A stretch of DNA of 64,000 nucleotides from Bartonella massiliensis (GTDB lineage: Bacteria; Pseudomonadota; Alphaproteobacteria; Rhizobiales; Rhizobiaceae): positions 1-64,000 of the forward strand of contig NZ_CABFVS010000004.1 of the NCBI RefSeq assembly GCF_902150025.1, in the 5' to 3' direction. Position numbers and translations under genes: made by a program. The notes under the pieces were generated by a model. The model did no database searches and was not told the origin of the DNA. It saw only the letters and a program-made list of their open reading frames with translations. The first letter of the stretch is position 1, and each line of letters opens with the position of its first letter. Positions 51,105 through 60,879 of this stretch are shown here, in pieces.

Positions 51105-52739
51105 TTAATGCTCTTTAGAAGAAAGTGCGTGTGTGTTTTTATGATTGGTGAGTTGATCGCGTAGCACAGCGAGTTTTGCGAAAGGTGAATCAGGGTTAAG
51201 ACGCTTTTCTTTTTGAAAGGGTTTATGATTCACACGCTTGTCTTGAGATTTATGGAATTTATGAGAACGTTTTGTTTGTGTAGAGGCTTCTTGAGGGGAA
51301 TTTCCATTCGCATTATCCCCTTTTTTTATAGCGCTTTTGGGTTTATTCTTCCATTTATGTCCGGATTTATCACGTTTTTTTTGTGTATTGTGGTGAAATG
51401 GATGCCTATAATGCCATAATAAAATAACTTTATCTTCTGCGAGAGGGGGCGTGGGTTTGGCAAAATTTCCAACAGGTTCAGCTGCTGGTAAATCATTGGT
51501 TTTATGGGAGGATTTTTCAATATGAGAGGATAAACTATTCAAGGGTGAAGGTTTTTTTTCTTCTTGTCTTGTTTCTACAATACTGATTGTTTGCCAGTGA
51601 CTGCCAACACATTCTGCTTCAGGAACATCTTGGGTTGTCGTATTGATAGGAAAAGAGCTTTGGAGTGCAAGAAGATTTTGTTCAAAAACAGTATTGCTTA
51701 TGCTGTATGATTGGTAGCCAAGTCCTTTGAGGATTTCTTCCATGTCATTTCCATTGGCTCCAAGAATGGACATCATGGCTGGGGTGACAAAAAAACTTTT
51801 GCCATCATAAGCACCATCGGGTTTGGGCTCATTTCCTTTTTTCCAATGAAGGGCAGGGCGAATGAGATTGGCAAGACGTTCTAAAATATCAATCCGTACA
51901 GCTCGTTGTCCTAAGATGCGATACCCAGCCAATTGATAAAATTGGCGGTTATAGGTAGGTTCAACAATCAAAGAAGTGCGACCAGCAGATAACGCCGTAA
52001 AAATTTCACCTAAGCCTGTTTGGTCTTGTCCTGCATTTTGAAGGTTCCACAAAAGGGTAATGGCTTGAACCGGAGCGGGTTTAAGTATTCCTGCAACATA
52101 GATATGAAAAGCACCAAAACGCACACCTAGACGCCGAAGCACAGCACGTGATTCTTGCGCAAGGTTTTTGACAAGGTCTAAAACTTCATGGCGGGGTAAA
52201 ACCCCTAAAGAGTTAAAAAGTTGTAAGGCAAGATTTTTGGTTGAATCTGTTAAATTATCGGCATTGCGCAAATCAAATAGGGGTTTTAAAGCCGTTTCAA
52301 AATGAAAGGTCACAAAGCGCTCTAATCGTTTTACGACGTTATCGCGAGATTCTCCAATTAGTTGTTCATCTGCTAAAATAATCAACTTTGGATTGAAAAA
52401 ATCTTCTGTTGCTACAAGTTGTCCTACGGGTTGACCAATCCAGCGTACGATGCCATCAGAACTGAGGGTAAAATCGCCATTGGCACAAGCACAAAAGCGG
52501 GTTGCGCGTTTGGAAAACGCAAGAATCAAATTTTCATTCTCTGTTGAGTGTTGCTTCTCAGCTGTTTGATCAGTATTGTTTTTGTTGGCATAAAAACGGA
52601 AACCTTCAAATTTACCCTTTCCGTATTTTTCAATGAGAATATCATCCTGAAAAATCTCGTTCTGTTGAACAATTTTGCTATCCATGATCATTTTCTTTCT
52701 TAGTGCAACACTGGTAAAAACCTTTTGCGACAACTCCAT
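51105..52739 (-). CDS. C-terminal part of an MgpS-like helicase, helicase core absent
   Basis: Protein of 544 residues. It matches the C-terminal half of the large alphaproteobacterial helicase usually encoded before fdxA (IGQPVGQLVATEDFFNPKLI; GVRFGAFHIYVAGILKPAP; AVRIDILERLANLIRPAL; DGAYDGKSFFVTPAMMSIL; DMEEILKGLGYQS). No Walker A, DEAD/DEAH or motif VI is present here or in the 538 bases upstream. The C-terminus is Lys/His/Asn-rich. From family knowledge an S4-domain RNA-binding gene usually lies between it and fdxA; it is absent. The frame is open and long, so the remaining part may still be expressed, but it cannot be a helicase. Confidence 0.75.
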   Translation of the reverse strand: MELSQKVFTSVALRKKMIMDSKIVQQNEIFQDDILIEKYGKGKFEGFRFYANKNNTDQTAEKQHSTENENLILAFSKRATRFCACANGDFTLSSDGIVRWIGQPVGQLVATEDFFNPKLIILADEQLIGESRDNVVKRLERFVTFHFETALKPLFDLRNADNLTDSTKNLALQLFNSLGVLPRHEVLDLVKNLAQESRAVLRRLGVRFGAFHIYVAGILKPAPVQAITLLWNLQNAGQDQTGLGEIFTALSAGRTSLIVEPTYNRQFYQLAGYRILGQRAVRIDILERLANLIRPALHWKKGNEPKPDGAYDGKSFFVTPAMMSILGANGNDMEEILKGLGYQSYSISNTVFEQNLLALQSSFPINTTTQDVPEAECVGSHWQTISIVETRQEEKKPSPLNSLSSHIEKSSHKTNDLPAAEPVGNFAKPTPPLAEDKVILLWHYRHPFHHNTQKKRDKSGHKWKNKPKSAIKKGDNANGNSPQEASTQTKRSHKFHKSQDKRVNHKPFQKEKRLNPDSPFAKLAVLRDQLTNHKNTHALSSKEH

Positions 52740-53277
52740 AATGCTGCTCTTTCTTTAACACGTTTGTTGCGCTTGCTTCAATCACTCTTGTCGTTTTTTG
52801 ATGTTTCTTTTTGCGCCTTTAAAACTTAGATACTTCTTTTTTATTCAGTTTTCATTCAGTTTGGATGTTTTATATTTGTAAATTACACTTATTAGTTGTA
52901 ATGTAAAGCTGAAAGCATAAAAAATAGATTCTTTCAAATTTAAAAGGAAATGGAATCGATCTTCAAAAAAAGCAGTGTGTATTTTGTCTGATCATTTTAT
53001 TTTTTTCTGTTTTGTTATGAAATTTGTCATGAAAAGTGGAGAGATTTTTTTCAAACATTTCATAGGCAAAAAGGCGTATTGTAGGGGCGTTTTGCAGGTG
53101 AAATTATGTCTTACAATAGAAAGTTTTACCATGATCATGAAAAAAACAATTGCGATTATAAAATTACACGCTAAAGTAGTGCGGCATAAGTGGACAACTT
53201 TTGCGTTCTTTTTTTTAAGAAGAACAATGATGTCGTTGCCAAATCAATTTTGATAATTTTAATCGCAAGGGGTTATT
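52740..53277. other. Divergent gap between the helicase-like gene and rpoH
   Basis: No remnant of helicase motifs and no recognised gene. A 92-codon frame (52975-53253) lacks any family resemblance. The region should hold the promoters of both flanking genes. Confidence 0.45.
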
Positions 53278-54189
53278 ATGGGTAATCTTTCAAATGCTGT
53301 TTATAAAAGCAGCAAAAATTATAGCGATGCAGACAAAAGCTTAGGGCGTAATATGATGCGTTCTGCTATGCAAGCACCTTATCTTGAACGACAAAAAGAG
53401 CATGATTTGGCTCTGCGATGGAAAGACAAACGTGATGATGATGCTATGCATCAAATTGCAGCGGCTCATATGCGTTTGGTGATTGCTATTGCGAACCGTT
53501 TTAAACGTTTCAAAATGCCCTTAGGGGATTTGGTACAAGAAGGGTATGTGGGCTTATTGGAAGCCGCTGCACGTTTTGAACCGGATCGGGAAGTGCGTTT
53601 TTCAACTTATGCGACATGGTGGATACGGGCTTCTATCCAAGATTATATTTTGCGAAATTGGTCAATCGTTCGAGGGGGAACCAGCTCTTCGCAAAAAGCA
53701 CTTTTCTTTAATCTGCGGCGTTTACGCGCAAAATTGGTGCAAGATGATAGCGCTTTGTCAAAACAGGATATTTTTCGCACAATTGCTGAAAAACTCGGTG
53801 TTTCTGTACGAGATGTTGAAACAATGGATTTTCGTTTTTCTAGTTCAGATAACTCTTTGAGCGTTTCTGTTTCTGAAAACAGTGATAATCCTATTGCAAA
53901 GATGGATGTTTTGGTCGATGAGAGTCCTCTTCCTGATGCTTTAATTGAGCAAGTGATTGATGGTCAACGGCGTACGCAATGGCTTTACGATGCATTGCAA
54001 ATTCTCAACGAACGGGAGTTGGAAATTATTCGCTTTCGTCGCTTAAATGAAGAGGGGGCTACTCTAGAAGTTTTGGGTGAAAAATTAGGAATTTCGAAAG
54101 AGCGTGTGCGCCAAATTGAAGCACGGGCTTTACAGAAACTACGTTCTGCTCTTCTTACGATTCATTCAGAAGATGCTTATGATATATAA
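53278..54189 (+). CDS. rpoH: Heat-shock sigma factor RpoH (sigma-32)
   Basis: Sigma-70 family protein of 303 residues. Region 2 has LVQEGYVGLLEAAARFEPDR and FSTYATWWIRASIQDYILRN; region 4.2 has LGEKLGISKERVRQIEARAL. It directs RNA polymerase to heat-shock promoters. ATG 53278 has AAGGGG upstream. No RNA thermometer could be judged by eye. Confidence 0.96.
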   Translation: MGNLSNAVYKSSKNYSDADKSLGRNMMRSAMQAPYLERQKEHDLALRWKDKRDDDAMHQIAAAHMRLVIAIANRFKRFKMPLGDLVQEGYVGLLEAAARFEPDREVRFSTYATWWIRASIQDYILRNWSIVRGGTSSSQKALFFNLRRLRAKLVQDDSALSKQDIFRTIAEKLGVSVRDVETMDFRFSSSDNSLSVSVSENSDNPIAKMDVLVDESPLPDALIEQVIDGQRRTQWLYDALQILNERELEIIRFRRLNEEGATLEVLGEKLGISKERVRQIEARALQKLRSALLTIHSEDAYDI

Positions 54190-54254
54190 GCCGTGAAGGC
54201 TTTTGGGGGAAAAAGGGGAGTGCATAGAGGGGCATAGGGCGTGATGAAGCTGGT
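54179..54254 (+). repeat. Direct repeat unit 1 after rpoH
   Basis: TATAAGCCGTGAAGGCTTTT through GAGTGCATAGAGGGGC and GATGAAGCTGGTT matches 54419-54491, 240 bases away. Unit 1 overlaps the rpoH stop codon. Function unknown. Confidence 0.8.
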
Positions 54255-54418
54255 TTGAGGGTTTTATAGCTTTATCAAGCAATACGCCTCTCTTTGCGGG
54301 TTGCATTGAGCTGTGTTTATGCACAGAGGGAGATTAGAGGGTGAGGTTTGTTTGAGGAGGCTTGCGTGGAAATTAACGTTTTTCTCTCCTTGATAAGTTT
54401 ATTTAGAAGATCTTCACG

Positions 54419-54491
54419 CTATAAGCCGTGATAAGGTTTTTGGAGGAAGGAGAGTGCATAGAGGGGCGTGGGGCATGATGAAGCTGGTTGC
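54419..54491 (+). repeat. Direct repeat unit 2 after rpoH
   Basis: Second copy of the unit at 54179-54254 with a few substitutions and a one-base indel. The interval and the remainder to 54573 contain no gene. Confidence 0.8.
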
Positions 54492-54573
54492 ATTTGCGAA
54501 TAGATTTGGGGTGGGTGTGATTAAGGTGAGAAAAAGAATCAAGACTATAGCCGATGAAAAAGAAAAAGGAGTC

Positions 54574-56139
54574 TTAGTCGGTGATAATTTTCACTTTTGT
54601 ACCGGCGTGTAAAGTTTGAGTCGGTGAGAGGGAATTGAGAATGCGAAAGAGTTTTTCTTTGTTTGGTGTGTGTTGCATTTTATTGGCGAGGTTTGCAATA
54701 TTTTCTCCTTGTTTAACGCGGATAACACGGATTTTTAAGGGTTTCAATTTTTTTAGCTGCGAAGTTGAAAGGGGATGAAAGCTTTGGATTGTTTTTTGGG
54801 CAATTTCTGCAAAATTTTGAGAATTATAGGGGGCGGCTGTCAGAAAACGAAAAATATGATTATTAAACAGAATGACAACCACATCAAATTGCCATTGCTC
54901 ATGGGTCGCATGGGCTTGTGCTCCAAGTAAGTTTTGACTTAAGTGTCCTTGATGGAGGTATCCTTGGATTGTGATGGGGCGGATAGAGGATGGATCGAGC
55001 CCGATAATCCACCCACTTTTCAAATAATCGCTTGCTGACATTCCAGTAGGATGGGCAACAGCATCCAAACGAATCGCAATTTTATTGGGGCCACTTGCCC
55101 AAACTGTGTGGGCTGAATATTCTATTGTAAAATTGTTGGGAATAGAAAAAGCGATGCGCCATTGTGGGTGAATAAATTGGTTACCTCGTACAAACCCTGT
55201 ATAAAGACTTCCTCCAAAAGTCATGCCATCAATGCTTTTGAGAAAAGAATCACGATCCGTGTATCCTCTGTTTTGTTTACTGATTTTACAGGCTTTTTCT
55301 ATCGCTAGCCGAATGCGTTGGGGGGGGGTTGGGTGAGAGGCTAGAAAGTCTAACGAGGTATTTGGGGTACCAGAGATATTCTGAAAAGCATTATAGGCTT
55401 CCATCGTTTTGAGAAAGCGCGGTGAAGCAAATGGATCATATCCTGCTTGTTGAAGCATTTCGAGGGCAATGGAATCGGCTTCCAGCTCTTGATTACGGGA
55501 AAATTGCGCGAGTTGTTGCTTATTTTGCATGGGATTGTGAAGTTTTGTGCCCATAGAAGAAAGAAGATGTGAAGACATAGGGTTTGTCATCTTCTTCAAC
55601 TCTGCTTCTTTTTGTAAGCGTAAAATGCCATGATTGGCTCTGATATGTGCCATCTCATGGGCTAAAATGGCGGCAACTTCTGAAGAATCATTGGCAAGTG
55701 CCAGCATACCACGGGTGATGTAGATTGAGCCATTGGGGAGTGCAAATGCATTGACACTTTCTGAGTTTAAAATTGTGACAGAATAGCTTTGAAAAGAATG
55801 GTGGGATGCAATGGTGAGTTTACGGACAATCTTTGCTAAAAAGCGTTCAAGTTTTGTATCATGATAGGCACCGCCATACATTTGCAAAATACGGGGGTGT
55901 TGCAGAGCGCTTAATGTGACATAGATATTGTTATTGTTGGTACGTTTGATCGTTTTAGAAGAATTGGAAGAAAGCTTATCATTTTGAGAAAGGCGTGTAT
56001 GACACGCTGAAAGGAGAAGCGTTAAACTGATGAAAGCTGCTCTATAAAGAGGCGAGCGAAAAAGAAAATTCCGTCGAAAAATGGGGTATATTGAACCACG
56101 ATGCATGTTGTTTCTACGGTGTATTTTGGCAAATTTCAT
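54574..56139 (-). CDS. M48 family zinc metalloprotease lipoprotein with LysM-like C-terminus
   Basis: Protein of 521 residues. After a basic N-terminus comes a lipoprotein signal (AAFISLTLLLSAC, C46). Zinc ligands are HEMAH (161-165) and the downstream ELEAD glutamate. The C-terminal 50 residues (VKQGENIANLANKM...AGTKVKI) look like a LysM peptidoglycan-binding domain. Likely an envelope quality-control peptidase of the BepA/LoiP type. Nine consecutive C on the coding strand (55320-55328) encode part of TPPQRIR and are a potential slippage site. ATG 56106 is an alternative start. Confidence 0.88.
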   Translation of the reverse strand: MKFAKIHRRNNMHRGSIYPIFRRNFLFRSPLYRAAFISLTLLLSACHTRLSQNDKLSSNSSKTIKRTNNNNIYVTLSALQHPRILQMYGGAYHDTKLERFLAKIVRKLTIASHHSFQSYSVTILNSESVNAFALPNGSIYITRGMLALANDSSEVAAILAHEMAHIRANHGILRLQKEAELKKMTNPMSSHLLSSMGTKLHNPMQNKQQLAQFSRNQELEADSIALEMLQQAGYDPFASPRFLKTMEAYNAFQNISGTPNTSLDFLASHPTPPQRIRLAIEKACKISKQNRGYTDRDSFLKSIDGMTFGGSLYTGFVRGNQFIHPQWRIAFSIPNNFTIEYSAHTVWASGPNKIAIRLDAVAHPTGMSASDYLKSGWIIGLDPSSIRPITIQGYLHQGHLSQNLLGAQAHATHEQWQFDVVVILFNNHIFRFLTAAPYNSQNFAEIAQKTIQSFHPLSTSQLKKLKPLKIRVIRVKQGENIANLANKMQHTPNKEKLFRILNSLSPTQTLHAGTKVKIITD

Positions 56140-56300
56140 GTGTATTTTTATATCGTATGTTTTTATAAGAGAAGCTTTAGGGGTAAGGATTTGTTTGGCT
56201 ATATCACGGTTTTTGTTTCTAAAAAATGGCTCTTAAATTTAATTTAAGAGGATGTGAGAGAATAAAATTTTGTGGAAGGTTGTGAAAGGCAAAATATGGC

Positions 56301-56936
56301 ATGACAACATTTACGCTATTATTAAATGGGGATGTTTGTATCACTGATCGTTTGTTGAATCAAATTCAAAACAGTCGGGTGATTGCTGCGGATGGTGGTA
56401 TGCGCCATGCGGCAGCACTTAATGTGATACCTGAATTGTGGTTAGGGGATTTTGATTCGTCTGATCAGGCTTTGATAGACAAATATAACCATGTTCCGCG
56501 TGAGGTTTTTCCCTCTGATAAAGATATGACAGATAGTGCTTTGGCTTGCGAAAGAGCGCTACAAAATGGCGCTAAAAAGCTTATTTTGTGTGGAGCTTTG
56601 GGAGGTGAGCGAAGTGATCATAGCCTTTCTCATATGACGCAAGCGTTGATGATGGCTGAAAAAGGCATTTCAGTGTTGTTGACAAGTGGTTTGGAAGAAG
56701 GTTGGCCGGTTGTGCCAAATCTTGTTCCCTATGATTTGCCTGAAGAGTGTTTGTTTAGTCTGATCGGTTTTTCTGACTTAAAAGGCTTAACGCTTAAAGG
56801 GGTAAAGTGGCCAATTTGTGACAAAAATGTGTCATTTGGCTCTTCTTTAACACTTTCTAACCGTATTTGTGGAACCTTTTCTTGCCATTTAGGTTCTGGA
56901 AAAGCTATATTGTTAGCGTCTGTGCCTATGCCATAA
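56301..56936 (+). CDS. thiN: Thiamine diphosphokinase
   Basis: Enzyme of 211 residues making thiamine diphosphate from thiamine and ATP. VIAADGGMRHAAAL, LWLGDFDSSD, FPSDKDMTDSALA and GGERSDHSLSH are family signatures. It has its own upstream region divergent from the M48 gene; no TPP riboswitch was recognised. Confidence 0.94.
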   Translation: MTTFTLLLNGDVCITDRLLNQIQNSRVIAADGGMRHAAALNVIPELWLGDFDSSDQALIDKYNHVPREVFPSDKDMTDSALACERALQNGAKKLILCGALGGERSDHSLSHMTQALMMAEKGISVLLTSGLEEGWPVVPNLVPYDLPEECLFSLIGFSDLKGLTLKGVKWPICDKNVSFGSSLTLSNRICGTFSCHLGSGKAILLASVPMP

Positions 56937-57040
56937 AGCTCTTCCAATAATATTTTGAATAAGGCAGGGGGGGGCTTAGTGATTAAGTGCTGACATAAAC
57001 GATATATTATGTATTGATCTTGAGAAGGAAAGGTTTTGAT

Positions 57041-57427
57041 ATGTTAAAATCAATTTTAAAAGTGGCCGTCGTTTCAGCGATTGGCTTCAGTGCGGTGGCC
57101 TGTACCACAACTGATGAGCGCGTTGCGCGTTACGGTGTCGGAGGAGCAGCAATTGGTGCTTTGGCTGGAACGGCTATTGGGGGAAGTACGCCTGGAGCAG
57201 CGCTTACCGGTGCAGCATTTGGTGCTTTGGCTGGAACAGTAACCGGTGAGGCTGTAAATCAAAGAAGACAACAAAAACGGGCATCACAATTGTGCACCTA
57301 TCGTGGGCGTAGAGGATATGTTTACCAAGCACCTTGTGCGCAAAGAGTCCCAGTGCAACAATTATGTACTTACCGTGATGCAAGAGGGGTGATGTATCAA
57401 GCACCTTGTCCGCGCCGCGTTCGTTAA
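57041..57427 (+). CDS. 17-kDa-antigen-type glycine-zipper lipoprotein
   Basis: Outer-membrane lipoprotein of 128 residues. The lipobox is SAVAC (C21). A glycine zipper follows (GVGGAAIGALAGTAIGG; GAAFGALAGTVTGEAV). The C-terminus carries two copies of a Cys-containing motif (QLCTYR-x-RGxxYQAPC). ATG 57041 has AGAAGGAAAGG upstream. It overlaps the next gene by one base (TAATG). Related to rickettsial 17-kDa antigen-like proteins; function probably structural. Confidence 0.88.
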   Translation: MLKSILKVAVVSAIGFSAVACTTTDERVARYGVGGAAIGALAGTAIGGSTPGAALTGAAFGALAGTVTGEAVNQRRQQKRASQLCTYRGRRGYVYQAPCAQRVPVQQLCTYRDARGVMYQAPCPRRVR

Positions 57428-59307
57428 TGACAGTGCCATTACTGCGGCTTGATCGCATTTTCCTAAATTTTGGGACAACGCCTTTGCTCAACCAAGCGAG
57501 TTTATCGGTTGAGCAGGGAGCGCGTATTGCGTTGGTGGGCCGTAATGGTTGTGGAAAATCGACTCTGTTAAAAATTGCCGCAGGAATATTAGAGCCGCAT
57601 GGGGGCGAAATTTTTCGCCACCCTCGGGTGCTCCTTCGTTATGTCTCACAAAATCCAGATTGTTCAGGTTTTGAAGATATTAACGCTTATATGGAAGCGG
57701 GGGTGGACGAGACATCTGATGTCCAGTGGATCAATACGCTTCGCACAAAGCTAGGTTTTTCGGGGGAAGAAAAATTAGAAACTCTGTCGGGGGGTGAAAA
57801 GCGGCGTGTTTCATTGCTACGGGCTATTGCAGCAAAACCTGATATTTTGTTTTTAGATGAACCAACCAATCATCTTGATTTACCAACCATTGAATGGTTG
57901 GAGGGGGTTTTATCTTCTTTGCGTTCAGCCATTGTGGTGATTTCTCATGATCGACGATTTTTAGAAAATGTTACGCATTCAACGGTATGGCTTGATCGTG
58001 GCACAACGAAAAGACTGGAAAAGCGTTTTTCAGAATTTGAGAGTTGGCGTGATAAAGCACTGGAAGAAGAAGCACTCGAGCAGCATAAATTGGGGCGTCA
58101 GATTGCTCGCGAAGAGCAGTGGTTGCGTTATGGTATAAGCGCACGGCGTAAGCGTAATGTACGGCGCTTGGGGGAATTAAAAGACTTAAGAAAACGTCAT
58201 CAAACCTATAAAGGGCCGCCGGGAAGTGCACTGTTGAGCGCCGCTAAAAGTCATGATTCTGGTCAATTGGTGCTTGAAGCAAAGAAAATTTCAAAATCTT
58301 ATGGTGAGCGCGTGATTGTGAAAGACTTCTCTTTACGCATTCAGCGAGGTGATCGCATTGGTTTGGTTGGGCCCAATGGTATCGGAAAGACAACGCTCCT
58401 TTCCGCATTAATTGGGCAAGAAGCTGTGGATAGTGGAACAGTGCGGCATGGCTATAATCTGTCTATGGCATTGCTAGATCAGCAACGTATTATCAATGAA
58501 GAAGAAACTTTGGCACATTATCTTACAGGGGGGCGGGGCGATACTCTTGTGATCAATGGGCAGGAACGCCATGTGGTTTCTTATATGAAAGACTTTTTAT
58601 TTTTACCGGAACAAGCGCGCACCCCTCTTAAAGAATTTTCCGGGGGAGAAAGAGCGCGCCTTATGCTTGCACGCCTTCTTTCGCGTCCTGCAAACTTTTT
58701 AATTCTTGATGAACCGACCAATGATTTGGATATGGAAACTTTGGATTTGTTGCAAGAATTTATTGCGGATTTTGCGGGAACAGTGTTGTTGGTAAGCCAT
58801 GACAGAGACTTTTTAGATCGTACTGTAACGCATATGTTGGCACCGGAGGGCGATGGTCATTGGGTTTTATATGCGGGCGGCTATAGCGATATGATCGCAC
58901 AAAATAAGCAAGCCTTAAAGGTACAACATAAAAAACGCTTACAAGGCAAAGAAATAGAATTATCGCACCATAAAGCCTCTTCAAAATCTCATACGGGCGA
59001 GGGCGGAAAACGTGCTTCATCAACAGATTCTAACCTGAATACGAGAGAGAAAAAAACACGGAGCAAATTGTCTTATAAGCAGGTTTATGCATTGGAAAAG
59101 TTGCCGGATGAGATTGCTGTGTTGCAAAATGAAATAAAAAAAATTGAACAAGAGCTCTCTGATCCAGCCCTTTATCGCAGTGATAAAGAGCGTTTTGAGC
59201 GTTTAACAACAGCGTTGGAAAAAAAGAAAAATACTTGCACACAAAAGCAAGAAAAATGGCTAGAACTTGAAATTTTACGCGAAGAAATAGAAGCCTGTTC
59301 ACGTTAA
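57427..59307 (+). CDS. ABC-F family ATPase (Uup-like)
   Basis: Soluble protein of 626 residues with two ABC domains and no membrane segments. Domain 1: Walker A GRNGCGKST, signature LSGGEKRR, Walker B LFLDEPTNHLD. Domain 2: GPNGIGKTT, FSGGERAR, LILDEPTNDLD. A charged linker and a C-terminal coiled coil are as in Uup, which acts on ribosomes or branched DNA. ATG 57427 overlaps the preceding stop, so translation may be coupled. Decayed copies of its 3' half lie at 60283-60840. Confidence 0.92.
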   Translation: MTVPLLRLDRIFLNFGTTPLLNQASLSVEQGARIALVGRNGCGKSTLLKIAAGILEPHGGEIFRHPRVLLRYVSQNPDCSGFEDINAYMEAGVDETSDVQWINTLRTKLGFSGEEKLETLSGGEKRRVSLLRAIAAKPDILFLDEPTNHLDLPTIEWLEGVLSSLRSAIVVISHDRRFLENVTHSTVWLDRGTTKRLEKRFSEFESWRDKALEEEALEQHKLGRQIAREEQWLRYGISARRKRNVRRLGELKDLRKRHQTYKGPPGSALLSAAKSHDSGQLVLEAKKISKSYGERVIVKDFSLRIQRGDRIGLVGPNGIGKTTLLSALIGQEAVDSGTVRHGYNLSMALLDQQRIINEEETLAHYLTGGRGDTLVINGQERHVVSYMKDFLFLPEQARTPLKEFSGGERARLMLARLLSRPANFLILDEPTNDLDMETLDLLQEFIADFAGTVLLVSHDRDFLDRTVTHMLAPEGDGHWVLYAGGYSDMIAQNKQALKVQHKKRLQGKEIELSHHKASSKSHTGEGGKRASSTDSNLNTREKKTRSKLSYKQVYALEKLPDEIAVLQNEIKKIEQELSDPALYRSDKERFERLTTALEKKKNTCTQKQEKWLELEILREEIEACSR

Positions 59308-59339
59308 TGTCTCAGAGATTCATCTCTAAGCATGTTAAG

Positions 59340-59790
59340 AGATTCGTATTGTATCATCGCTTTTTGTAGAGCGCTTGGACATATTGAAGAAAGACGAGCG
59401 TATCCTTGCTAGGAAAGAAACGTCTCTCAAAGTGCACGTCATAGCCATTTTGCGACGGTGCCCCCGTGAATGGTATAACGGTAAATCCATTAAGCACTCC
59501 ATCTTTGAAGTTTTTCGAAGAAGAAAGTCGGCATCCTCATACACTTGTGCCAGCTTTTGAGTATTGTGGACCAACCCTTGGGCTTGTAAGACGATTCATG
59601 AAAAGTCATTTTTAATTCTTATACCGTTTCACTCTACACGACTTATTCTGCTTTTAACGTGCAAATGGGTGGTTTTGATTGATTGAACATGCGAGAGATT
59701 TGTCATCAGAGAATTTTACGATATTTAGGTCTCTTATTTAATAGGTAAAATAATGAATTATCTTTATAAATTAGTGTCTTGTGTTTATAA
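59340..59790 (-). repeat. Dispersed integrase-remnant repeat, copy 14
   Basis: Minus-strand sister of the copy at 28765. Read on that strand it gives a MTFHESSYKPKGW-like start, then CTLRDVS. The leader with TTTTGATTGATTG and a decayed hairpin (TTTTACGATATTTAGG) lie at 59670-59740. Confidence 0.8.
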
Positions 59791-59959
59791 AGAGCCGGTT
59801 TTTAAAAATGCGCTTTTGACTGAAGTTTATTTGATTGTGATTCAAAGTGATAGAGCTGGTTAATGAATGCTTGAAGCAAACTTTGACTTTTTATGTTTGT
59901 TTTTTTTTTGCAAAAATTTTGATAAAGAAAAAATTATCGCTGCGGTATGTTTTGTCAAA

Positions 59960-60250
59960 ATTTTATCTATGCAAGCTTATCCACACCATCACACACTTCT
60001 TTTCGCTTCTAATGTGCGGTAGTTCTTGCCGTTTTAAGAAGATTCATAGGAGGTCTTTAGTCTTTCTTAGCTTTTATCTCTACGCTGTGCTTAGGCTTGT
60101 AAGCCACCCCTGCTTGTGATGTGCAAGAGAGGTGATTTTTATGCTTCAAGATAAGAAAATTTGAAATGAGGAAATCCTACGATTGTCGAGATTTTTCATT
60201 CAAGAGGGAGAACGATAAATGATCATTATAAATAAATACATTATAATGGG
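59960..60250 (-). repeat. Dispersed repeat, copy 15
   Basis: Minus-strand, decayed. The hairpin region AATGAGGAAATC...GATTTTTCATT (about 60165-60202) keeps pairing although both arms have changed. The integrase start (CACACCATCACACACTTC; ATGTGCGGTAGTTC) is barely readable. Confidence 0.7.
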
Positions 60251-60282
60251 TGAATGATTGATCAACAGATGGTCCGTTTTAC

Positions 60283-60840
60283 TGAGACAAGAGAAAAAAC
60301 ACAGGGAAAATTGTTCTATAAGCAGGGGGCAAGAATTTAGCATTTATAGAGGTGTCAAGCATTGGAAATATTGCTATCAGCACTCAACTGTTTTGCAAAA
60401 TGAAATAAAAAGATTGAATAAGAACTCTTTGAGAAAGTTTTATCGCAGGGATAAAAAGCGTTTTGAGCCTTGATTGACAGCGTTTTAAAAAAAATACTTG
60501 TACACAAAAAGAATGGCACACAAAAAGAATGGCGGGAATTTTTACGCGAAAAAATGGAAGGTAAAAACAGGGAATGTGAAGTGCTTTTGTGCTATCGGAT
60601 GTTTTAAATGCTTTGTATTGCGTTTTCTTGGGATTTATTGCAAGCGTTTATGGCTGATTTTGTGGAAATCAGTGTTTTTTAAAGTTATGACAGAGACTTT
60701 TTAGGTTGTGCTATATCCGCTATGTTGGTCTCTCAAGGCGATGGTCATTAGGTTTTTTATGCGGGGGGTGTATCGGGTGGTTATTCGTGAATAGGATGGT
60801 GGAAAAACAAGCTGGCTCTCCACTTACAAGGTAAAAAAAC
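60283..60840 (+). pseudogene. Scrambled partial copies of the upstream ABC-F gene
   Basis: 60283-60560 matches the ABC-F 3' end (original about 59041-59290: TGCAAAATGAAATAAAAA, TTTATCGCAG, ACTTGTACACAAAA). 60625-60840 matches an earlier part (original about 58737-58950: ATGACAGAGACTTTTTAG, GGCGATGGTCATT). The two blocks are in reversed order relative to the gene. Both carry stops and indels. Confidence 0.88.
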
Positions 60841-60879
60841 CAACGCAAAAAACAGAATAATCTCTGCGTTGTGTTTTTT

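Noticed and set aside
52975-53253. 92-codon frame upstream of rpoH
   Set aside because: Low complexity, no homology visible, and it overlaps the expected rpoH promoter.
59335-59574. 79-codon minus-strand frame as a gene
   Set aside because: Part of a dispersed integrase remnant; it lacks any catalytic region.
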